Below are positions 58,852 to 64,000 of a DNA stretch of 64,000 nucleotides, piece by piece; position 1 is the first letter of the stretch; every line of letters begins with the position of its first letter. The stretch covers positions 186,001-250,000 of the forward strand of contig NZ_SCNN01000003.1 in the NCBI RefSeq assembly GCF_005503535.1, written 5' to 3'. Origin of the DNA: Mesorhizobium comanense. Lineage in GTDB: Bacteria; Pseudomonadota; Alphaproteobacteria; Rhizobiales; Rhizobiaceae. A model generated the notes under the pieces. It was not told the origin of the DNA. It saw nothing but the letters and a program-made list of their open reading frames with translations, and ran no database searches. A program made the position numbers and the translations under genes.

Positions 58852-60903
58852 ATGCGCGTCATATCATGTATCGTCACGGAGCATAATCTGTGGCTCGTCC
58901 TGCTGGCGGCACTGATGTGCGTCACCGGTTGCTGGGTAACGATCGGCCTTCTCGATCGCGCGCGGAAAACCGTCGGCCTGCAGATGCGGGGATGGCTGTT
59001 CCTGACGGCGGTCGCTGCCGGATCCTCGATCTGGTGCACGCATTTCATCGCCATGCTCGCCTATCAGCCCGGCGCGCCGATCACCTTTGACCCGGCGCTG
59101 ACCATGATATCCTTGGTCATCGCCATGGCAGGAACCGGGGCCGGCTTCGCCCTCGCGCTGGACAAGCGCCAACGCGTGGCGCCGGAATGGGGCGGGGCGG
59201 CTGTGGGTCTCGCCATCTCGGCCATGCACTATACCGGCATGATGGCCTATCACGTGGCGGGCATCGTCGAGTGGGACGTTGCCTATGTCGCGGCCTCGGT
59301 GCTGATCTCGATGGCCTTCGGCGCCTTGGCCATCGGCCAGGCGGTGCGCCGGCCCTATCGCTGGTCGCAATATCAGGCCATCGGCCTCTTCGTGCTCGCC
59401 ATCGTCGGATTGCATTTCACCGCCATGACCGCGGTGGCGGTAACGCCATTGTCCTTCATCACCACCGGCACCAATCCCGATATCCTCGAAGCGATGGCCG
59501 TCGCGGTCGCCGTCGTCGGCCTGATCGTCGCGGCCACCGGCTTTGCCAGTTACCTGATCGACGAACGCGGCCGGATGGAGAGTTTCGAGCGGCTCCAGCA
59601 TCTGGCGCTCAACGACGCGCTGACCGGCCTTGCCAATCGTGTTTCCTTCAACGACCGCCTCGACCACGAGATCGAGCGGGTGGCCGAGGACCAGGAAACG
59701 ATGACGGCCGTCATCGTCATCGATCTCGACCGCTTCAAGGAGATCAACGATCTCAGGGGGCATGCGGCCGGCGACCAGGCGCTCAAGATCGTGGCGCGCC
59801 GGTTGGCCAAGCTTACCGGCGACGGCGAATTCGTCGCGCGGCTGGGCGGCGACGAGTTTGCCGCCATCAAGCGTTTCAAGGACCAGAACGACCTGCTCGG
59901 GTTTGTTTCCCGGCTGGAGAAGTCCCTGTTCGAGCCGCTGCGGATCGACGATTTCGAGATCGTCACCGGCGCCAGCATCGGCATTGCCGTCCATCCGCGC
60001 GACGGCGTGGACCGCGAGCGGCTGGTCAGCAATGCCGACCTGGCCATGTACCGGGCCAAGAACGATGTGACGCGTGCTGTCTGCTTCTACGAATCGACCA
60101 TGGACGAGACGGCGCGGGCTCGCCGCGCGCTGGCCACGGACCTGCGCCGGGCGATCGATCGCGGCGAGCTTTCGCTCCACTATCAGGTGCAGACCTCGGT
60201 TCCGACCGGCGCCACCTGCGGCTACGAGGCGTTGCTCCGCTGGACCCATCCTGTGCACGGCATGATCGCGCCCACAGAATTCATTCCGATCGCCGAGGAG
60301 AACGGCTCCATCCTGGCCATCGGCGAATGGGTGCTGCGCACCGCTTGCCGGCAAGCGGCGTCCTGGGACAAGGCCCACAAGATCGCGGTCAACCTGTCGC
60401 CGGTGCAGTTCGCCCATGCCGATCTCGCCAAACTCATCCACCAGATCCTGGTCGAAACCGGCCTGTCGCCGAAGCGGCTGGAGCTCGAGCTGACCGAATC
60501 GACCATCGTCGCCGACAAGGCGCGCACGCTGCATGTGCTGCGCCAGATCAAGGCGCTGGGCGTGACGATCGCCATCGATGATTTCGGCACCGGCTACTCA
60601 TCGCTCGACACGCTGCGCTCCTTCCCCTTCGACAAGATCAAGCTCGACCGCTCCTTCATGGCCGATGTCGAGCGCAGCCCGCAGGCCAAGGCAATCATCC
60701 GCGCCGTGCTGACGCTGGGCCGCAGCCTCGACATTCCGGTGCTCGCCGAAGGCGTCGAGACGCATGTCCAACTCACCATCCTGCAGGTGGAGGGCTGCAA
60801 CGAGGCGCAGGGCTATTTCCTTGGCCGGCCAAAGCCGATCGACCAGATCCTGCAGCCGGCGCCGGTTCTCAAACTGCCAGAAATGGACCAGTCGGCGGCT
60901 TGA
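58852..60903 (+). CDS. MHYT-GGDEF-EAL c-di-GMP protein
   Basis: The 683-residue protein begins with an MHYT sensor of seven membrane segments (WCTHFIAMLA 61-70, MHYT 125-128, LHFTAM 187-192: the conserved His and Met residues bind copper or another gas/metal ligand in models). A GGDEF domain follows with an intact RLGGDEFAA motif (332-336) and an EAL domain with GYEALLRW (459-461), ELELTEST, DDFGTGYSSL. The RxxD inhibitory site upstream of GGDEF is not visible. Either or both activities are possible. ATG at 58852 is preferred to the TTG three bases upstream. Confidence 0.94.
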   Translation: MRVISCIVTEHNLWLVLLAALMCVTGCWVTIGLLDRARKTVGLQMRGWLFLTAVAAGSSIWCTHFIAMLAYQPGAPITFDPALTMISLVIAMAGTGAGFALALDKRQRVAPEWGGAAVGLAISAMHYTGMMAYHVAGIVEWDVAYVAASVLISMAFGALAIGQAVRRPYRWSQYQAIGLFVLAIVGLHFTAMTAVAVTPLSFITTGTNPDILEAMAVAVAVVGLIVAATGFASYLIDERGRMESFERLQHLALNDALTGLANRVSFNDRLDHEIERVAEDQETMTAVIVIDLDRFKEINDLRGHAAGDQALKIVARRLAKLTGDGEFVARLGGDEFAAIKRFKDQNDLLGFVSRLEKSLFEPLRIDDFEIVTGASIGIAVHPRDGVDRERLVSNADLAMYRAKNDVTRAVCFYESTMDETARARRALATDLRRAIDRGELSLHYQVQTSVPTGATCGYEALLRWTHPVHGMIAPTEFIPIAEENGSILAIGEWVLRTACRQAASWDKAHKIAVNLSPVQFAHADLAKLIHQILVETGLSPKRLELELTESTIVADKARTLHVLRQIKALGVTIAIDDFGTGYSSLDTLRSFPFDKIKLDRSFMADVERSPQAKAIIRAVLTLGRSLDIPVLAEGVETHVQLTILQVEGCNEAQGYFLGRPKPIDQILQPAPVLKLPEMDQSAA

Positions 60904-60906
60904 CCG

Positions 60907-62505
60907 TCACGCCCCCGGCTTGGCCAGGACAAGCTCCAGGAACATGCGCACGAAACGGGTCTGCACGAACGCGTTGTGGACCGCCGCGCTGGTCTTCTTG
61001 TCGCATCCCTCCCGGCCGTCATCGACCTTTGGAAGGCAATCATTGGTCGCGTCGGACGTGTTGATGCCGACTTTGTCGGTGCGGATATTCCACATCCATC
61101 TCGGCATTCCGGGATAGTCCTGCCTCGGCGGGACGGACTTGAGATCCACGAAGTAGAACCGGGAATCGCATTGGGTGGTTTTGCCGAGGTAAAATAGCCG
61201 AGAGACTTTTTCCTGTTTGCCGGAATCGATCCGATACCATTGCGTCTGCCGGATGTCGGCGCCAGCCGCTGCAAAATATGCCTGCCATTTCTTCTCGAGG
61301 TTCGAGATGAAGCAGCCCTGAAATTCAAAACAGCCACTGGTATCGGTACATTTTTTGGCTGCTCGGACGTAGGGCATCTCCAGCCTATGCGTCAGATATG
61401 GATCGTAGTGCCCGATCGACCTGTAGGCGCTTGACGAGAAAACCTTGTCGGTGATGCCGATCTCGAAGCCGACCGCCCGGCCAAGTGACGCTGCAACGGG
61501 CAGCACTATGCCGGTGGCCCAGTCGTCAGCGGACGTGACATTGATCCAATACGGCAGATCGGGGCCGTCCTGGTGTCCTGCGCGCATCAAGTCGTCAAAC
61601 GCATCCGCGCCGATCGCCGGGTTGACGGTCGCTACCAGGCCCCTTGGGCCGAAGGGCTGAACCGGCCCTTTGGCCTTCTCTACCTGCTTCAGCATGTAGC
61701 GCGACAACAACCGGCCTCCGAATGAATGGCCGATCGCCAGCACGGGGGTGATGACGCCGCCTGGCGGGTTCACCGCCAGATTGATCCGCTTCATGTCGGC
61801 CGCAAAGTCCTCGGAAGCGCCGATCCGGTCGGCTGCCCGGCCAATCCTGGCGGCGTTCAGGTAACTGCTCGCCGGGCCTCCATTCCAGCCGATGTAAATT
61901 CCAAAGACCGTTCGAGGAGGCTCCCCCTGAGCTCGGGATTCGTAATTGGCCTTGGCCAGAATGTGTTTGAAGGCCAGCAGGTTGAGGTTCTGGTTGTAGG
62001 GCCGGTCGCCTGTTGCCTCGATGTTGTCCGCTTTGGCCGGGTCGTGGTTTTCATAAGCATTGTGGTGCCAGCCATGCGCGAAGATGACGAGCAGGATTGG
62101 TCTGTGCTGCCCCACCAGTTCATTCAGCCGCCCGACGATCGCGTCGGCTTGCCGCGTATCGAAAAGCTTGCCGGCCTGAGGTCCGTTGGAACGATACTCC
62201 AGCGTTGCGTATTCGAATGGTTGCGGCTCCAGGCTACTGTTGTTCTTCCAGCCATCCATGCGAAGAGTGTCCCAGCCATCGTTGCCGACGCCAAAACACC
62301 TGTCCCTATCGACCTTATCCTCGGTACACCTGTCTCTGTGCTGCACATAGGCCGAAAGTGGAACACAGCCGACTTCGCCGGTAGTGTTGCATATCGGGTG
62401 ATAATTTATGTCTGGTCCCGAATAGGATGCTTTTGAGGAAAGGATTAAAAAGAGCGGCAAAATCCAGGCGGCAGCAACAAGCCATCTCCGCAACCTGCTC
62501 TTCAT
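60907..62505 (-). CDS. Exported alpha/beta-hydrolase-like protein
   Basis: The start at 62505 has a very strong site (GGAGGTGG, 62512-62519). The 532-residue product has a signal segment (RRWLVAAAWILPLFLILSSK), ILLVIFAHGWHHNAYENHDP (alpha/beta-hydrolase strand with His), TVFGIYIGWNGGPASSYLNA and VLAIGHSFGGRLLSRYMLKQ, the nucleophile elbow GHSFGG. The C-terminal third contains several Cys. It resembles exported esterases or lipase-like proteins of unknown substrate. The codon usage is less GC-rich than the surroundings. It ends 4 bp from the convergent MHYT gene. Confidence 0.82.
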   Translation of the reverse strand: MKSRLRRWLVAAAWILPLFLILSSKASYSGPDINYHPICNTTGEVGCVPLSAYVQHRDRCTEDKVDRDRCFGVGNDGWDTLRMDGWKNNSSLEPQPFEYATLEYRSNGPQAGKLFDTRQADAIVGRLNELVGQHRPILLVIFAHGWHHNAYENHDPAKADNIEATGDRPYNQNLNLLAFKHILAKANYESRAQGEPPRTVFGIYIGWNGGPASSYLNAARIGRAADRIGASEDFAADMKRINLAVNPPGGVITPVLAIGHSFGGRLLSRYMLKQVEKAKGPVQPFGPRGLVATVNPAIGADAFDDLMRAGHQDGPDLPYWINVTSADDWATGIVLPVAASLGRAVGFEIGITDKVFSSSAYRSIGHYDPYLTHRLEMPYVRAAKKCTDTSGCFEFQGCFISNLEKKWQAYFAAAGADIRQTQWYRIDSGKQEKVSRLFYLGKTTQCDSRFYFVDLKSVPPRQDYPGMPRWMWNIRTDKVGINTSDATNDCLPKVDDGREGCDKKTSAAVHNAFVQTRFVRMFLELVLAKPGA

Positions 62506-62691
62506 AGCTGTCCACCTCCGGATGCCATCCCTCGACACAAAACGTACAGAGGAATTGGTAGCAGGTAAATGCAATACCGAAGCTATTGTTTGGAAGTATT
62601 GAAGCCATGAAGAACGGGCGGAACCCGGCCAGCTATTGACGAATGGCGAGAATGGCAGAATGGTCCGGCTCGCCAAAAAGCAGGAACCCCC

Positions 62692-63333
62692 ATGTCCTTC
62701 ATCCCCGACACAGCCACGCTGATCCAGTTCGCCATCGCCACGGTCATCCTGGCGATCACGCCCGGTCCCGACATGACGCTGTTCGTGTCGCGCACGCTGA
62801 GCCAGGGGCGCGCCACCGGCTTTGCCTCCATGGCGGGCGCGTTGTGCGGAACGCTGATCCACACCACGCTGGTCGTGGTCGGCGTTTCGGCGCTGATCGT
62901 CGCCTCGCCGATGGCTTTCTTCGTGCTGAAGATTTTTGGCGCCGGCTATCTCGTCTTCCTGGCCTGGCAGGCGATCGCCAAGGGCTCGGCGTTTTCGCCG
63001 GAGAAGAAGACAGGGCCGCAGATCTCGCTGTTGCGTAGCTGGGCGGCGGGGCTCGGCGTCAACCTGCTCAACCCCAAGATCATCCTGTTCTTCATGACCT
63101 TCCTGCCGCAGTTCGTCTCCGCGCACGATCCGCACGCGCAGGGCAAGCTGTTCTTCCTCGGCGCCATGTTCATCGTGCTGTCCATTCCCGTGACGGCGCC
63201 GATGGTGCTGGCGGCCGAGAAATTCTCGGCGGCGATGAAGGCGAGCCCGCGCGTCACGCGGGTGGTGGATTATCTTTTCGCCGGCGTCTTCTCAGCCTTC
63301 GCGCTCAAAATCCTGACGGCGCAGGCGAAATAA
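62692..63333 (+). CDS. LysE family amino-acid exporter
   Basis: The 213-residue protein has six hydrophobic segments and the LysE/RhtB pattern: FAIATVILAITPGPDMTLFV (G-P-D/N-M), ALCGTLIHTTLVVVGVSALI, and LGVNLLNPKIILFFMTFLPQ. Such proteins export Lys, Arg, Thr or homoserine lactones; the substrate is not readable. It diverges from the hydrolase gene. Confidence 0.92.
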   Translation: MSFIPDTATLIQFAIATVILAITPGPDMTLFVSRTLSQGRATGFASMAGALCGTLIHTTLVVVGVSALIVASPMAFFVLKIFGAGYLVFLAWQAIAKGSAFSPEKKTGPQISLLRSWAAGLGVNLLNPKIILFFMTFLPQFVSAHDPHAQGKLFFLGAMFIVLSIPVTAPMVLAAEKFSAAMKASPRVTRVVDYLFAGVFSAFALKILTAQAK

Positions 63334-63375
63334 GCTTCCATACTTCCTTCGCGTTCACCGATCTCCGGTCCGCAA

Positions 63376-63828
63376 TCACGGATCGCTGCGCCACCAGCTT
63401 CCGGCCCACCGGCCGGCGGCGAGCCAGTAAAAGATGCCGCCGACCATGCCGCCGCCGAACACCGCCATGATGGCGCTGGTGCCGGTGACCGCGAAGGTCG
63501 TGTCGTCGGCATGGTCGACAAGGCCGAGGAAAACGCCCGCCACCACAGCGCCCGCCAGGGCGTAGAACAACCAGTCGCGGCGGCCGAGGAGTTCGGCGAC
63601 CAGGATGACGACTATAGACGGCATGAAGGCGAAATAGGCGACGAACAGGGCCACGAAGGGGATCGAGAAAAGCAGCGAAGCCGGCACGGCATGCGGCGCT
63701 TCCGGTGCCATCAATCCGCTGGAGGCGAGGAAGAGGATGTTGAGGAAGGCGCTCGCCGCCAGCGAAGCCACAACATAGCCGAACAGGATGATGGCGAACC
63801 GCACGACATAGGCGACGAAGCGGGTCAT
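63376..63828 (-). CDS. Small polytopic membrane protein
   Basis: The 150-residue protein has four hydrophobic segments: FVAYVVRFAIILFGYVVASL, ALFVAYFAFMPSIVVILVAE, FYALAGAVVAGVFLGLVDHA and FGGGMVGGIFYWLAAGRWAG. The last segment resembles the end of the following gene (WVYWLLAGRSSGS). The start overlaps the next gene stop (ATGA, 63825-63828), so both are read together. No family is recognised. Confidence 0.8.
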   Translation of the reverse strand: MTRFVAYVVRFAIILFGYVVASLAASAFLNILFLASSGLMAPEAPHAVPASLLFSIPFVALFVAYFAFMPSIVVILVAELLGRRDWLFYALAGAVVAGVFLGLVDHADDTTFAVTGTSAIMAVFGGGMVGGIFYWLAAGRWAGSWWRSDP

Positions 63829-64000
63829 TGCGCGTCACCGCCGGTGAGGGAACCGGAACTGCGCCCGGCCAGCAGCCAGTAGACCCAGCCGGCAGCCGTG
63901 CCCGCCGTGGCCAGAAAGCCGAGAAAGCCCGGATTGAAGACAAATCCGCCAGCCGAGCCTGGAACCAGGACGCCAAAGGCGATGGAGGTGACCGCGCCGG
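63825..64000 (-). CDS. Small membrane protein, 3' part (5' end outside window)
   Basis: The minus-strand frame is open from the window end to the stop at 63825 and encodes FGVLVPGSAGGFVFNPGFLG then FLATAGTAAGWVYWLLAGRS and SGSLTGGDAQ. The ending WVYWLLAGRSSG matches FYWLAAGRWAG of the gene next to it, so the two are probably paralogues. Partial. Confidence 0.7.
   Translation of the reverse strand, partial: GAVTSIAFGVLVPGSAGGFVFNPGFLGFLATAGTAAGWVYWLLAGRSSGSLTGGDAQ

Overview
The window looks like a chromosomal segment of a high-GC alphaproteobacterium of the Rhizobiales, most likely Mesorhizobium or a close relative. The basis is the protein set, an imuA-imuB-dnaE2 mutagenesis cassette behind a GTTC-N7-GTTC LexA box, several intergenic palindromic mosaic elements of the rhizobial type, and housekeeping blocks (leuD, leuB, asd, rpsP, ffh, argG). 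The genus is an inference; no 16S gene is present.

Region 1 (1-8.1 kb) is an accessory block on cell-surface and phage-tail themes. It holds the 3' part of a long beta-strand-repeat protein, three tandem tail-collar (microcystin-dependent-protein-like) proteins, a seven-bladed-propeller lectin-like protein with a Lys/Ala/Pro tail, a GNAT acetyltransferase, a convergent DUF6916-like protein and a SapC-family protein. Region 2 (8.2-12 kb) has an AT-richer orphan gene next to tRNA-Gly(GCC), then a prolyl-tRNA editing protein, a thioredoxin/TPR chaperedoxin, a Lon-N domain protein and a Trm112-like protein. Region 3 (12.4-18.3 kb) is the SOS mutagenesis cassette; imuA and imuB overlap by 266 bp across a 15-bp minisatellite. 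Region 4 (18.5-29 kb) carries small metabolic and regulatory genes: a zincin, a YunG-like protein, a CitE-like lyase, a membrane protein plus two-component system operon, an FAD oxidoreductase, a glycosyltransferase-like protein, and an ArsR/AHSA1 operon with a perfect palindromic operator.

Region 5 (29-38.7 kb) has leuD and leuB separated by about 8 kb that include an Ivy-like exported protein and a giant secreted TPR protein (about 39 repeats). Region 6 (38.7-49.5 kb) holds a MarR/SRPBCC pair with an operator, a cold-shock/DUF805 fusion, a GT4 glycosyltransferase, a DEAD-box helicase, asd with a candidate Thr/Lys leader-peptide attenuator, an ACT protein, a bestrophin, and small membrane and lipoprotein genes. 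Region 7 (49.7-58.6 kb) has rpsP, chorismate mutase and ffh, a HigBA-type toxin-antitoxin pair with two operators, a CPBP protease, a zinc peptidase, a lytic transglycosylase and argG. Region 8 (58.8-64 kb) has an MHYT-GGDEF-EAL protein, an exported alpha/beta hydrolase, a LysE exporter and two related small membrane proteins, the last cut by the window edge.

The strongest candidates for something undescribed are the surface/tail-collar/SapC block at the start and the short Thr/Lys-coding leader with mutually exclusive hairpins upstream of asd.
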